64,000 nt of DNA from Megamerina dolium. Lineage: Eukaryota; Arthropoda; Insecta; Diptera; Megamerinidae. The DNA lies in assembly GCA_963854835.1 (NCBI GenBank), contig OY978525.1:117875018-117939017 (forward strand), in the 5' to 3' direction. Made by a program: the position numbers and the translations under genes. Each line of letters starts with the position of its first letter. Position 1 is the stretch's first letter. The notes below the pieces were generated by a model that searched no databases, was not told where the DNA came from, and worked only from the letters and a program-made list of their open reading frames with translations. Positions 24,972 through 38,159 of the stretch are shown piece by piece.

Positions 24972-26205
24972 AGGTCTAGTAAAAAGTAATCCATTATTTT
25001 TGCATTATATTGAAGGGTTTCTTTAGCATAGTTCGAATGATCCGATTTAGGTCTAATATGGACCATTTTGTTCAATAACTTGATGGGAATTTCATAATGC
25101 CACTCTCATAGAAACCCTCGTCTCTATTGGAAAAAAGCTTCACAAGCTTCTCTTGAGGCGAATTTTTCACCAGCAAAATCATTCGCCATAGACAGGAACA
25201 AGCAATAATAACTTGGTGCCAGGTCCGGACTATAAAGTGGATGCATAAGGATCTCCCAACTAAGCTCTCGGAGCTTCTGGCGAGTCACTATCGATGTGTG
25301 TGGCCTGGCGTTGTCCTGATGGAACACAATTCCTCTCCTATTGGCCAAAGCTGGCCGCTTCTGGGCGATTGCTTCCTTCACATGATCCAATTGTTGACAG
25401 TACAGGTCCGAGTACAGAGTTTGGCTGTAGGGAAGCAGCTCATAGCAGATGATTCCCTGCCAATCCCACCAAACATATAGCAAAACCTTCCTGACCATCA
25501 ATCTTGGCTTGGCCACCGTTTGCGCCGGCTCACCGCGATTCGACCACGACCGTTTTCGCTTGGCGTTGTCGTTCTTTCACCGCCAGTAACCATCCGAAAT
25601 GCATCGATTTTATTACGATTCAGCAGCGATTCGCAGATGGAAACTCGGTTGACGAGGTTTTTTTTGCGTTAACTCGTGTGGTAACCATACATCGAACTTC
25701 TTTTTGTATCCAGCCTTATTTAAATGGTTCCAAACGATTTTTTGTGCAATGTTTAGCTCCTGGGCAATATTAACAGTGCTTAAATGATGGTCAGACTCGA
25801 CGATTTCCATTATTTTATCGATATTTTCAACAACGGGCCTTGCATCGTTGACATCAAAATTACCGGAACGGAATCGACGAAACCAAAGTCGCACTTGTTT
25901 GGCTGTTACAATATCAGGACCATAAACACTATTCACATTCTCAGCCGTCTGGCTTGCGTTTTCGTCTTTATCGAAGAAAAACTGCAAAAGATGGTGTATT
26001 TTCGCTTTACTGGTGTCCATCTTTGACGCGTGCTCAAACAATATTGAGTCAAGCAATCAGAAAACTGCCTGAAAGGTTTATTTAGTACGAAATCCTATCT
26101 TTCTAATGCCATCTAGCGTAACTCGATCGCACTTATATAACGCGAGATACAGATTACTAAAATCATCTATTGGAAAAATGATGGACTTCTTTTTACTACA
26201 CCTGA
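24972..26205 (-). mobile_element. Mariner-type transposon, copy D
   Basis: Left end aggtctagtaaaaagtaatc and the inverse of the right end (tcaggtgtagtaaaaagaag) form imperfect terminal inverted repeats next to TA. Length about 1234 bp. It differs in ends and protein from the A/B/C family. The transposase reads on the minus strand. Confidence 0.85.
25072..26020 (-). pseudogene. Mariner transposase remnant (copy D)
   Basis: From MDTSKAKIHHLLQFFFDKDE the N-terminal half runs open to about 25613 (RLWFRRFRSGNFDVNDARP, then WNHLNKAGYKKKFDVWLPHE). After an indel the catalytic half follows: MVTGGERT, VWWDWQGIICYELLPY, FHQDNARPHTS and YSPDLAPSYYCLF. The first catalytic Asp of the usual TGDE motif is Gly (ggt), the second is kept, and the third, expected in APSDY, is Tyr (tat). 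With frameshifts in addition, the copy is inactive. Confidence 0.88.
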
Positions 26206-27860
26206 TATCAACAATTCTATGACTGCCACCAATAGGCTAATATAGGGGACTATTCATGCTCATTTAATTCAGCAGCTGCTACATATAAAAGGATCAGTTT
26301 TGTAGGGATGCCCCCTAAGGTTTCGGTGAATAGGTTGACGAAGAAAAATTAATAGGGGTCGATCATACAAATCACCTTTCTAGAGGCGACAACTATGATC
26401 TTACGGCTCTAGGCTGTTGAAAAATTTAAATCCATGCTCTTTTGAATTTAGACTATAAAAATCAATATTTAAACTAGAGAGATGAAAGTTCTAGTTTATT
26501 AAAAACACTCTTACACTGAAAAAAAAAAAAAGACATTGTAAATGTTTACAAAAAATTTGTAATCATAATACTTTATAAAGCAATGCCATGCCATGAACAT
26601 AATATTTTATACTATAAACTTTCTTACAATACTAGTTCATAAATATATAATCATCTCACCAAGATTCCTGAGCATCGGCATCTTATACTCAACCAAATAG
26701 ACTGCTGTTGGTGCACAGTAATATTATGAGGCACACACTTATTGACAATGTATTGCTAAAAAGCAGTTAATATTTTTACATATACGACTCTGTATATAGG
26801 TATGCGGTTATTTTGTGCTTGAAAACCGCTTTTAGCACCTTCGTCTGCTATACATTTGACTAAAGGCTCCTACTTAGTATGTGAATGCATAGGTCTGATT
26901 CTAAATAATATACATTAATGTGAATATACAAATCGAAGTGCATCATTATCATCAGCATCATCATCATCATCATCATTATTATCATTATCGACATCCTCTT
27001 CGTCAGTGAATTACAGCAAATATCTGAGTATTTGTCACTTAAAACCTGTTGCCTGGCTGGGTTGCATTCGACGAGTTGAAATTTTTACAACATACGCTTC
27101 ACATAAGATCTGGATCAATAATTTAAATAAAAAGAGACACACACACACACTCATATAAAGCATCGTCGTATGAATCATTTTTGATATGCTGTATGTACCA
27201 CGATTTTACATATACAAGTTTGTAGTAAGAGCAAAAATATTATCGAAAAATTATATATTCAAGTTGAATATGATACTCAAGTGTGATTATGATATGTACA
27301 TTAAAATATTTACTCTTATAGTGTGATACTTTCATTGTGAACATGTCTATAGCTACCATACCATATATGATAATTTGCCACATTCTATTGAATGTGGCAA
27401 ATAAAAAGTGCACAAACAAGTATACAAAATTCATTCGAATTTAATGAATTTTAAAAGGAAGTCATTTCGATATATTACATCCTTTGAAATTTATCGTATT
27501 TGATTTAGATATTGTCGAAACTAGTTTAATTTTGAAAAGATGATTAAAAATCAAGAGACGCTCATGGCCTACTTCAATTTAAACAGCTTCTGTTTTATAT
27601 TCTACATTAAGAATATAGTGAACATAAAGTCGACTACTCTCTAATTGGTGTGATCATTCTATATCACATAAATTTTTAGCTATTTTTAGTAGATAGATTA
27701 GCCTAATTTGCTATTTAATCGAAATAAATTTGAATTGAAGTTGATTGCATTGATATATTGAAATATGGATTAATGATCTGATTCTATGAAATTGAACTGT
27801 CAAACCAAATGTCAGTTCATTTTGAAAAAAGATTCATTTCTCGAAGAGAAGTAGATTATT
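26206..27860. other. Intronic interval, no gene
   Basis: Contains an (ATC)n-rich tract at about 26944-26995 and otherwise AT-rich unique-looking sequence. Confidence 0.6.
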
Positions 27861-27864
27861 AAAT

Positions 27865-28440
27865 ATTGATTTCAACGCATCGCTGATTCAAATGGGGGCC
27901 ATTCTTTCACTAATTTGAAAATATGTTGAACATTAGATGTGCTCAATCGCTGGCACTTTATCATAATTCTATATAAATTAGTTAAACGCACGAAATTGCG
28001 AATATTCTCCGCATGCGTAAAATCGACGCTACTGTACGGAAGCGAAAGATGTCTGATCTCGAACTCCATCACTCAGAGACTTCAAGCTTTCGTCTACAAG
28101 TGTTTGAGGATCATATGTAGAATATTCTGACCTAACATTATTTCCAACGAGACACTAAGACGTCTAACGAACGCGAAGCCTATACTGAACCAGATTAAGT
28201 GTAGGAAGTGGCGCTGGATTGGCCACACGCTAAGAAAGCAGCCAGATATCATCACTAGAATCTCGCTCGAATGGAACTCACAAGGGTGCATAAGCCGCGG
28301 ATGGCCACAAAACACTTGGAGAAGGTCAACCCTGCGGGAACTAGCTGATGTCAATATCACATGGGATAGCGCTAGAACAACAGCCCAGAATCGTGTGCAA
28401 TGGAGAAGCCTTGTGGAGGCCCTATGTTCCAATTAGGAGA
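27865..28440 (+). pseudogene. LINE end (RTE-like), second copy
   Basis: The + strand reads RTKLRIFSACVKSTLLYGSE at 27987-28045, then after shifts KCRKWRWIGHTLRKQPD and an STLRELADVNI..RVQWRSLVEALC tail ending near 28433 with caattagga. This is the RT C-terminal tail of the same family as 13109-13492, but extends further 5'. Frameshifted and truncated. The 5' end was not fixed by a target duplication. Confidence 0.78.
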
Positions 28441-29483
28441 AAAAATATATGAACATATATGAAGTAACTATGTCCGCAAATGATGTTTTCAACTGCAATT
28501 TGTGGGAAAGAGATTCTTTCGTGGTTTCTCTTTAAAATTATTTTCTAAAATTAAATCTGAGTCAAAATTTGACTGATATACCGATACGATGCACAAGAAA
28601 AATTGTACAAATGCAACGATAACATGCGTTCACACTATTCAAACGATTATGAAGTAGATAGAATGAAAAACCTCATAGATTTAGTATGTCGATGCTAAAA
28701 ATTAATGATAGAAATGTGGATGAAATCAATCAATCAACATATAACGAATAGGTAATAAAATGTAATTAACCAAATAAAGTGTTAGACATACTACATTGCT
28801 GCACGAACCGTCGTATATTTTCTAAAATATTGTTTCACTGCTGCTGTACGCATCAGAGTCTAGCGTGAGTAAATAAAAATGTACTCAAGCAATACGATGT
28901 TCATCCGCATACGATAAAATACCTCTAAATTTTGTATCGTCTTATCATGCATCGTCAATACAATATGTTTAAAAACGAGTAAACTCATATAGTACTCATT
29001 GCTCTTCTCCACACGTAAACTTGTGCTTCAACAAACTCATGCTTGTCGTATAACATTCGTATACGACGCAAAACACTCAATTATTGCTCGTGACGTAACG
29101 ACTAGTATTTACGATTCAACGATAACAACTCAAAAATATTGTACATAAATGAGTAAACGAGTTACTAAATATATTGCGTCATCGTAAACATAAATATTTG
29201 TACTTTACTCGTATGATACACAGTAGTCAATCGGGCAGGACTCTACATACGTATCGAGTCGAATGAATAAAGACTTTGTTTTAGTTTTTCATTTCAAGTA
29301 GGTATGAAGCTATATGAGATGGTATATTCATTAGATCGAAATTAACCGATGAAAAGAAATACGAATATTTGTGTTCGAATATACGAAATGTATTCGAAAG
29401 GACAAATTTTATACAGAGAGCAACTAATATTGCTAATTAACATACAAACAAATAATCATATGCATGTTTACTGCCTATAGCAA
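28441..29483. other. Intronic interval, no gene
   Basis: AT-rich; many cgta/tacg words at 28860-29250 but no defined repeat period seen. Confidence 0.55.
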
Positions 29484-30147
29484 CCCAGCAAAAAATGCGA
29501 CTTGTCCGTAATGTGTTCGAGATCAGTCGCAAAGGAATATGTGACTAATCGCACTTTTGATCTCTTTTTATGGATGGAAATGTTCCCTTTTATTCGAGCA
29601 TGTCCTATAAAGAGATTAATTGTAATTGTGGATTAGTTGCTTTCTATAAATTATTTGACAATTTACACATTTTTGCTCTTCGCCGCTATTCAAATCAAAA
29701 AATAACTTATTTTCATTAATTGCATTATAATTCTCATTTTTTATTTGCCGTTATTGGAACCTGGGTACAGATTACAGATTACAAACACAGTTCAATTGCA
29801 TTATAAATTTCTATTCATAAATTGCAAATTTTAAATGTACAAATAAAATTTACGTATATTTTGCTACTCTCCTCGGATTTGAACCTGGGTACCCACCAGA
29901 ATTGCGTGTCTTGCTATCGTATGTTCTATCACCGTCGCTCTACCACCTACGCTAATATGCAACATATCATTGTTGACTTAAAAGCGAATCTCTTGAAAGT
30001 GTAAAAAATCTCTAAATATATTCATTAATTTAAAAATTAATCCCAAACGCATCTCTAAAGAGACCGATCGGAGACTAATTTCCTAACCAATCTAAAGAGA
30101 TTAATCCCAGACTACTCTCTTTAGAGATTAGTCGCACAATTTTTAGC
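29484..30147. mobile_element. TIR element with internal tRNA-like segment, copy 1
   Basis: Left end cccagcaaaaaatgcgact and the inverse of the right end (gctaaaaattgtgcgact) are imperfect inverted repeats. A second member with better-kept ends is at 54788-55493. Both also share gagatcagtcgca just inside the left end and repeated actctctttagagatta words near the right end. Minus-strand bases at about 29960-29865 form a tRNA-like segment with ggtagagcgacggtg and ggttcaaatcc. No protein is encoded. Confidence 0.75.
29865..29960 (-). ncRNA. tRNA-like segment inside TIR element
   Basis: On the minus strand an A-box-like ggtggtagagcgacgg and a B-box-like ggttcaaatccgagg occur in the right order, about 60 bp apart. 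The equivalent stretch is conserved at 55245-55345. It looks like a Pol III promoter relic captured by the element, not a working tRNA; no clean cloverleaf was found by eye. Confidence 0.45.
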
Positions 30148-30818
30148 ATCGAATCATTTTCAAATACTTTGCCATATTCACGATCATCGAAGAGTAGTAA
30201 GTAGTGTCTTATTATTACTGAATAGTTAGAATGAGCACTGAACAGTGCTTGATTGGTATTTGTAAGTTTATCTTCAATTTTTTTTACGTTTGATTGTTGA
30301 TATCACCATGATACGCACTTTCAAAATTCCAAGTATTTCTAAAAAATGAATTTTCTGAAATTGTGCCCCTTAAAGTGATCGAATAAACAGTTTTACGGCT
30401 ACTTATTGCCTGAAGCAATCTATATGATATGTTTCACCTTTTCCAAATGAAAGACTCTTTATCAATTTCTTGCTAAAATTGCTTTCATTATTTATTTATT
30501 GATATCACTTTATTTAATTGCTCATTTTTAAACAATTTCACATACACTAATACATACAAACATACATATCCATCCTTATATGCACATCACATCATTGAAT
30601 CGTACATCATTGATCCTTTCAAATTGTTCGATTGTCATTTGTCTATCTGTCAATCATTCAGTAACAATTAAACAAAACAAAAAATAAGAGAGTAATTTCA
30701 ATTGACTTTTATGACCAATAATTGAATATATGATTGAAAGAATGAGTGAATACGTACTTACACTTTAATACACATATGCGAGTACGTACATATGGAAATA
30801 TCCAAGTACTCACATATA
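30148..30818. other. Intronic interval, no gene
   Basis: AT-rich, nothing recognised. Confidence 0.55.
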
Positions 30819-31193
30819 CATTCAGTCAAATAAGTACCCGGAAATTCTCATTTTTAATTTTCCCTCTGAGAATATTTAAAAAAAAAATTTTTTCCAGGTT
30901 GGCACAACTGTCAGCCACTATTCTGTGAATTTTTATTGCTATGTGTCAACCTTTTGTGTGCGTTGCGATTTTTACTATGGATAAAAATATCGAACAAAGA
31001 GTATGTGTGAAATTTTGTGTTTTAAACGAAATTTCTTGTGCCAAAACGTTGGAAATGTTGAAAAAAATATTTGGTGATTGGAAGAAGTGTATTGCCTCAG
31101 AAGGGGCCTATTTTGAAGGGGATATAATAAATTTAGATGATTGATAAGTTGTTTGTTTTATTTCAAATTTCCGGGTACTTATTTGACAGAATG
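30819..31193 (+). mobile_element. Short mariner derivative G (375 bp)
   Basis: Left end cattcagtcaaataagtacc and the inverse of the right end (cattctgtcaaataagtacc) are near-identical inverted repeats with TA on both sides. Inside is the 5' untranslated part, then a start codon and a short open frame. The same ends bound the elements at 41442-41808 and 49097-49725. Confidence 0.92.
30977..31144 (+). pseudogene. Internally deleted mariner transposase (N-terminus joined to C-terminus)
   Basis: The frame starts at ATG 30977 and reads MDKNIEQRVCVKFCVLNEIS, the N-terminus of a mariner transposase, to about FGD, then continues without a break as WKKCIASEGAYFEGD, the usual C-terminal end of such enzymes, and stops at 31144. 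About 55 residues remain of some 345. The whole DNA-binding remainder and catalytic core are gone, but the frame is kept. Confidence 0.85.
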
Positions 31194-33479
31194 TATTCTA
31201 TATGAATACTGAGAATAAAACCTCAATTAAATCAATTATTCTTTTATGTATATTCAATCTTTGTTGTTGTTGTTGTTCTCTTTCAATTCCTTTCATTCAT
31301 TTAATTATTTTCCACTGGATTGTTGCCATTTTTTTTTGTATGGATTTTTTTATCGGGAGCTTATTTTTTTTACTACTACATATATCTCACATGAGCAAAA
31401 TGTTTGAACAAATCGATTTTTCTCATAAATTATTACTCCATAAATATGTACATACAGCTGTCCTTAAATGAGTATACCCATTTATACGACAATATGGTGA
31501 TGTATTGCAAAAATTAATCTTTCATTTGAGTATATTTATTTATTTTGGAATACTTTTTTTTTTTGTCTCAGGATATTTTCACTCAAATGCCAATGAAATA
31601 ATATAAAGTATTCTCGTATATAATTAGAATATATTCAAATTTTCTAATTAAAGAAAAACAGTTTAATATTCTCGAGGCTACAAAATGACCAATACTACTC
31701 TGAGTAAATACCGCAAAGTAATAAAGCGCTCATGCCTGTATTTATTCATGGAGAAAAATAATAAATAAAAAGATTAAAAGGCTTATTGAATGGTTGCAAA
31801 AAAAAAAAAAACAAAACAAGAAATTGTCAAAGGTTTCTTTATAGTCCACAGCTGTTTGTAATTCTTTTTTCTGTGTGTTTTTTTGTCCATTTGAAATAAT
31901 ACTCATTTTTATTTCCACTTCATTTCGAAATGTATCCTTTTTCTTTTGTATGTCTATTTTATTTTTTTTTTTTTTTTTTTGTCATATCAAATAAAATATT
32001 TTGTTTGGTTATACAGTAAAGTGGTCACGTATATCACATTTTTAATCCTTTTCGTATGTCACTTTTCATCATCAACGTCACTACATACAGATATGTATTA
32101 CATTCATATGGCCATAGCCATAGCCATGCAGAGCTATCCCCATACAGTGTCCTGTATGTATCCTAGTAGACATACACATATGACTGATCATACCAATGAA
32201 AAACTTCTTGTTTTTACACATTTCACAATCTCTTATTCTCCCCATCTTTTTTTGTTGATTTTTGTTGATTTTACTTTATTTCTATATTGTTATTGTTACT
32301 GTCTGTTATTGAAAAAAAAATATTCCTCCATTTTTTTTTTTTTCATTTTTATTTTTTTATTTTTATCAAGGTACGCAATGCAAAGTGATTCTGTTATTTA
32401 TGCGATTGCTTCGTTCTACGAATAATTTAGTACTTACATATACTCATACTCATACTCATACTCATACTATGTATGATATGTTTAAGCACAGATGAATTAT
32501 ATCATACTATGTGGAATAAAAAAAAATGCAGGGATTTTAGATTTATTTTTAAATTTATTTTTTAATTACACATATCGTATGGAATTCACAAACATATATG
32601 TATTTGCATATCATATGGATATTTGGAAGTTATTGCCGCCGTAGTGTATAAACACACCACTATAGTTTGTGGATGTTTTTTTTTTTTTTTTGGTGCTGGA
32701 TTATAAGATAACTAAATATGTTGATTCATGCTATTAACTTAAAGAGATTCAACTTTTAAGACTTAATACATATTATGAATATCTGATAGTTAAATATCCG
32801 CAATTCTGAGTTAATAGAATAGAATAGATAGTTCGTTATCATTAACAGTATTGGCAACATAGATTTTTACAATTCCAGTACTATCAAAATTCATGCAAAT
32901 TTGATGAGAGAATACTAAGTATTGTACAATGAAACTTAAAACAAATTTATATTAAGTTTTTTTTTATAAAAAAAATACTGATTTCTCTCTACCGCTGCTC
33001 ATTTTCACCTAATCTATCACCATGTGCCATGTGTTACTCATCTACTGCTCATTAAATGCCTGTCTCGTCTAGGAAAACAATAGTCCGTTCAATTAACCCA
33101 ATCTTGCAGCCCAGTTTTTCTACCCCATGAATTCTAAAATGACATCATCAAAACGGCTAATTAAGCAATTACTAAACTTTTTGTATACGAAAATAATTGA
33201 TTTTTGTGGCACGTAGTGTAATCTTGCTGAAACTAGAGCTCATCCAAATCTAGTTCACTAATTTCTGCGTTTAACAAATGTAATCATAATTTTCATTAAA
33301 TTTCTTAGTCAATTTAATTTTACTCTCGAATAGGAACAGGTAATAATTAGAAATCTTTTCGTACGAGTGCGGCTAAAATTCAATTTAATTATATTTCGGG
33401 ATCTGGCAACACTAATGTCAATAGCTAAAATCTGGCAACACCATAATAAAGTTTGAGATTTTTTAGCAGAACGTGCTCA
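31194..33479. other. Intronic interval, no gene
   Basis: Contains (TTG)n near 31261, a (catact)n run near 32440-32468 and long T-runs. The 159-codon frame at 31946-32425 is dominated by Phe/Leu from T-runs and is not supported. Confidence 0.6.
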
Positions 33480-34600
33480 CAACGTTTTGATGAGTGAGTT
33501 AAGTGAGTTAAGTGAGTTAAGAAAATCAATTTGGCCAAAAAATGGTAATTCCAAGAGAAGGTTTTCGTTGGATAATTTTTCACAACCTTCGACGTGGATT
33601 ATCACAACAAGAATGTGTCGATAAACTCAGTTCTTTATATGGCCATAAAGCACCATCAAAAATCACAGTACATCGCTGGTATTATGAATTTAATCGTGGT
33701 CGTAGTTCGATCGCCAACGAATTCCGTTAAGGTCGTCGAAAATTGATTGTTGTGCCACAAAACATCAATGCAGTGCATGAACTGATGATGCAAGATCGTC
33801 ATGTGACATATCGAGAGATATCAATACATTCGATTTTGCATGAACGAACAGTTAGTTGTAAAATAACTTTACAGTCGTTGGATACCCCATAATTTATCGA
33901 TAGCTCAAAAAAAGGCTCGCGTCGATTGGTGTAAGGAAATGCTTAAAAAGTTCGACTGTGGTGCTTCAAAAGACGAATCATGGATATATGCGTATGAACG
34001 GGAATCAAAACAGCAATCGGCTGTGTGCCTATTCCAAGACGAGCCAAATCCAATAGAACTTGTTCGGGCCCGCAGCATATCCAAATAAATGTTTGCCTCT
34101 TTCTTCGGTGGAATGGATCATGTGGCCACTGTTCCGTTTGAGCAACGTAGAACGGTCAATACTGAGTGGTACACGAGCATTTGTTTGCCGGAAGTGTGCA
34201 GAGAAATTCGCCAAACTAATCGCCAAAGACGAATCATTCTCCATCATGACAATGCGAGCTCTCACACATCTCGTCAAACAGGTGAATTTTTGAGCAGTCA
34301 AAATATCGAATTGATGACTCATCCTCCATACAGTCCTGATGTGGCACCTAATTACTACTTCTTGTTCCCGAATATCAAAGGTAAACTGCGTGCTCAACGA
34401 TTTACGAGCGCCAAAGAAGCAGTTAAAGCTTTCAAAAACCATGTTTTGGAAGTGTCTCAAGAGCAATGGTAAAAGTGCTATGATAAATCGTTTGAACGAA
34501 TACAAAAGTGCATTGATCATCATGGTGAATATTTTGAAAAACAATAAAGCTGTTTTCATTTCAAAATGTTTGATATTATTTGCTATTCCCGTAGCATAAA
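33480..34600 (+). mobile_element. Mariner-type transposon, copy E (ends not resolved)
   Basis: Defined by its transposase remnant at 33542-34547. I could not identify matching inverted ends, so the borders are approximate. Confidence 0.75.
33542..34547 (+). pseudogene. Mariner transposase remnant (copy E)
   Basis: Begins with a helix-turn-helix part (GLSQQECVDKLSSLYGHKAP, then HRWYYEFNRGRSSI) ended by a stop at 33730. After frame changes the catalytic part follows: DESWIYAYE near 33970, VPFEQRRTVNTEWYTSICLP, HHDNASSHTSRQ near 34245 and PYSPDVAPNYYFLF. The first two catalytic Asp are kept; the third, normally PND, is Tyr (tac). A TAA at 34470 follows EQW, yet the frame continues with KCYDKSFERIQKCIDHHGEY to a natural stop at 34547. 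Confidence 0.87.
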
Positions 34601-35886
34601 TAGTAACCCTTGTAGAACATCTATTTCTAAGATTGATTTTTGGGCAATTATGATATTATTTGCAAATTTTCATGTACTATTTTGCATAGAAGACTCTCTA
34701 ATTAGTGAAAAATAGGGAGTGAAAATATTCAGAAAATATATTAAGGAGTAAAAGGGAGAGGAATAATTATACCGCATTTTGAAGCTGCAGAATTCTTATC
34801 TAAAACTCAAAGTAAAAAAAATTCCTACTCATTAGTTTCATGGTTTTCAATATCACAATGTTCAAATTGAAATTCTTTGAGTGCATAGAATGTAGCATAG
34901 AAAACCACACTATCAAGCGATATGAGTTTTGTAGGACAATGAATATTATTTTGAATTTACTTATAGATTTCTTAGAACCTTCTATTTTTACAGAATCATG
35001 AAATCACACAGAAAACCTCTGTAAATGATATTGTGTTTTTGTCTTTTGATAATACTTGCAACACCTACCTATTCTTGGCATATCATAAATAAAGTATTAT
35101 GCTATTCTCATAGAGGTTTTTATTATTTTAATAGTCTCATTCAAAACTATAGAACAACTTATTAAATACTCGTAATATAAAATATTACCACACACATACA
35201 AACACATATAACGATCATTTAAAACCATAATACTTAGCATCAATATCAACATCATTATTATCATTTAAAATGTGCAATAAAAAAAAACACAACAACAGAT
35301 CATCAAATTTAATTTCATTCAACGTAAGAGGAGTAATAAAAAAAAAGGGATAGATAGACTATATGAATATTGGAATCAAAAAGAAATAAAAAGAGAGTAA
35401 ATAAAAATCTTTTAACAATAACCAAACAATACAAAGACCTTAACTAATATGATACTTACCTATAAATTCTTTGTCATCCATTTCAATACAATACTACTTA
35501 TACATATGATGTGATTGTTTTGTTATTTTTTCTTTACAAAATTGATTTCGATAAGATCGTAATTTTCTTCTTGCAAAAATTGATTTTATGACACACAATT
35601 AAAGTCCAATAAAATATAAATTTATAACATTGCACTTAAAGTATTGAATTGAAAAAAAAAACATTTTTTTTTGTTGTAAAATAATTGTGATAACCTGCTG
35701 AGTTGCTCATGCTTCATCGATGCTTGCATTGATCTTGAGACTTGACATGATGATCACGTGTGTGTGAATGTCGTGATCACTTTGATCTATAATAACACGA
35801 AAACGAAATGAAATGCCCTTCCCCAAAGTATAGTTGATTCATTGGAATCAACATGCAAGCGATTAAGGATCATGAAAATGGTCTTT
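34601..35886. other. Intronic interval, no gene
   Basis: AT-rich with A-runs near 35280 and 35645; nothing recognised. Confidence 0.6.
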
Positions 35887-35894
35887 ACTTCGAT

Positions 35895-36756
35895 ATCTCT
35901 TATACACTTCAGATATGCCCAACAATAACTATACATTCATATCGACCTTTGCTGATGATACGGCAATATTGTGCTCTCGCTCTAACCCCATAGAAGCTAC
36001 TAAACTCCTGCAGACTCATGTCGATTCTCTCGAAATCTGGCTAGCAAAATGGCGTATAAAAGTCAATGAATCAAAGAGCGTACATGTAACCTTCACGCTA
36101 AGGCTTGATACATGTCCCCCACTAAAAATTAATGGCCAATCAGTTCCACAATGTTCCTCAACAAAGTACTTGGGTATTCACCTCGACAGAAGGCTGACAT
36201 GGAAAAATCACATAGAGGCAAAGAAAACTCAGATCAAGCTTAAAATGAATCAGTTATGGTGGCTGTTACACAAAAGATCAAAGTTGAATCTTGAATACAA
36301 AGTGCTATTATATAAAGCAATCCTGAAACCAATCTGGACTTATGGTATTCAGTTTTGGGGCACCGCATCTCCCTCTAATATCGAAAAATTGCAGCGAATA
36401 CAATCCAAGTGTCTGCGAATTATTGTAAACGCGCCTTGGTATATGAGGAACGTTAACATCCATCGAGATTTAAATGTATCCACAATTTCTGAGGAAGTTG
36501 CAATGTACTGCAGAAGCTACATTCAAAAATTACACAATCATCCGAATCCTCTTGCTAGGCAATTGTTGCTGAGCAAGGGGCATCGTCGATTAAAAAGAAA
36601 AGACACACTGAATATGCTGTAAAATTGCTACATCTCGCGACTCACCAAATTGTGATGGAACGTAGGGGATATCACATAGTTTTATTTAGTTTGTAAGATT
36701 TGAATACTTATTGTTAGTTTCTAAGTATTTAAGAAAGATTCAATAAAAAAAATAAG

Positions 36757-36793
<37 letters not shown>
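35895..36793 (+). mobile_element. 5'-truncated Jockey-type LINE with poly(A) tail
   Basis: An RT fragment is followed by a short 3' untranslated part and a poly(A) tail at about 36761-36793. The 8-bp word acttcgat precedes the element (35887-35894) and follows the tail (36794-36801), consistent with a target-site duplication. The tail is still long and nearly pure, so the insertion is fairly recent. Confidence 0.88.
35915..36622 (+). pseudogene. Reverse transcriptase C-terminal part (Jockey clade)
   Basis: A 235-codon open frame reads TFADDTAILCS, the catalytic A/YxDD box, at residues 10-20, then LQTHVDSLEIWLAKWRIKVN and KYLGIHLDRRLTWKNHI (palm and thumb), YGIQFWGTASPSNIEKLQRI and a C-terminal tail ending LKRKDTLNML. 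This pattern is that of Jockey/BS-type LINEs. The frame is uninterrupted, but the endonuclease and the N-terminal half of RT are missing through 5' truncation. Confidence 0.88.
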
Positions 36794-36796
<3 letters not shown>

Positions 36797-37084
36797 TCGA
36801 TTTAAACTTGGCGACCTTTGCACATAACGAAGGTTATAGCCAAACCAAATAGCTTTAATACTATTTGGTTGACAAAGAACTTTTCAATTTGCAATTCATA
36901 CCATCTTTCATCTTTATATTGACTATTCTGCAAATTATTCTCTTAAGCAACTCTTAAGCAAATTTGTTCAAAGTGATTTTTATTAAATCAAGTAAATAAT
37001 GTTTATGTTCGATCAATTTCTACAATAGAACCATATAAATTCAAGACAGTTTAATTTTAGTACATGAAGGCAGTGTCAGAGATA

Positions 37085-38150
37085 TTATTATTGCTAATGG
37101 AGGATGTAACACCGCGATCTATAAGATCAATCGTGCCCCCTTCATTTTGATTCAAAGTATTTCTTTAAGTCCAACATCCTCTATGAAATGTGGTATTGCG
37201 CCCGAGTCTGATTGTCCCATCAGTTAGTAAATGTTCACCTAGGTGTTTCTTTCAGTTTTTGCATTAGTGCGGGGCACACCTCCAGCATGTGTTTCGAGGT
37301 TTCATCCTCCTCCCAGCAAAACCTACAAATTTCATTAGAGTAAATTCCCAGTTTTTTCTGGTCAGATAGTTCAACCTACAATGTGTTGTCAGAATTCCTG
37401 TAATGATTCTTAAGTTAGTCTTGTTTAGCTTCATACAATTCTCAAATCTATTTAGGTTATATGCTCCTAAGAACGACGACTTGGATTGTAGTAACCCCGG
37501 TAGTTGTTCTTTCCCAATCCGCCCAATGGTTCTGGGCCTATAAACGGGGTTGCTGCTCCCTTTTTAGAGAGTTCATCTGCCTTTTCATTTCCTGTAATTC
37601 CCACGTGACCCTGGAACCCATAGTATCCATACCTGATTGCTTTCACCCAAGATGTTCAGCTTCTCAAGACAATCCATCACCAGATACGATGTAATTTGAT
37701 GAGATTTAAGTGCCTTGATTGCCGCCTGACTGTCAGTTAGGATAGCTATTCTTCTGTTTCAATAGTAACGTGAGTGTTTAAAGTAGATGCACCTCTCAAT
37801 AGCCTAAATTTCCGCTTGAAAGATGGTCACGTTTTTGCCTAGAGCTTCCGAGTATCTTGCCCCCGAGCCCAAATACTCCCACTACGGCTGCTTCATCTGT
37901 GAGTGGGTCATCTGTGTACCATGTTATCATGTTCTGGTTTATCTTATAAGTTTTAGCTATGCCATCCCAGCTCTTTTTATTACTGAGTTTTCAATTTTAA
38001 AACCTTTTTATGAAACTGAACCTTGTAGGCATCGTGTCCCATAGCATATCAAATTTCCTGCGGGCAAGATGCCCTCCTATTTCGATGTTGCCTTTATACA
38101 TCATGACATCATCCGTGGTCAGACTCATGAGATCATGAGTCTGACCACTG
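37085..38150 (-). pseudogene. LINE remnant: RNase H and zinc knuckle
   Basis: Minus-strand reading gives an RNase H segment (WYTDDPLTDEA near 37920, then TIFQAEI near 37825, a QAAIKALKSHQ.SYLVMDCLEK segment near 37730-37660), then AATPFIGPEPLGGLGKEQLP near 37550-37500 and a knuckle EICRFCWEEDETSKHMLEVC near 37335-37275. The order matches the remnant at 21060-22195 and both contain FIGPEP, so they belong to one RNase H-bearing LINE family. Several frame changes. Confidence 0.75.
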
Positions 38151-38159
38151 CTGTGTAAA

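Noticed and set aside
31946..32425. 159-codon hydrophobic open frame
   Set aside because: Built from T-runs read as Phe/Leu, no recognisable domain, no splice or start context.
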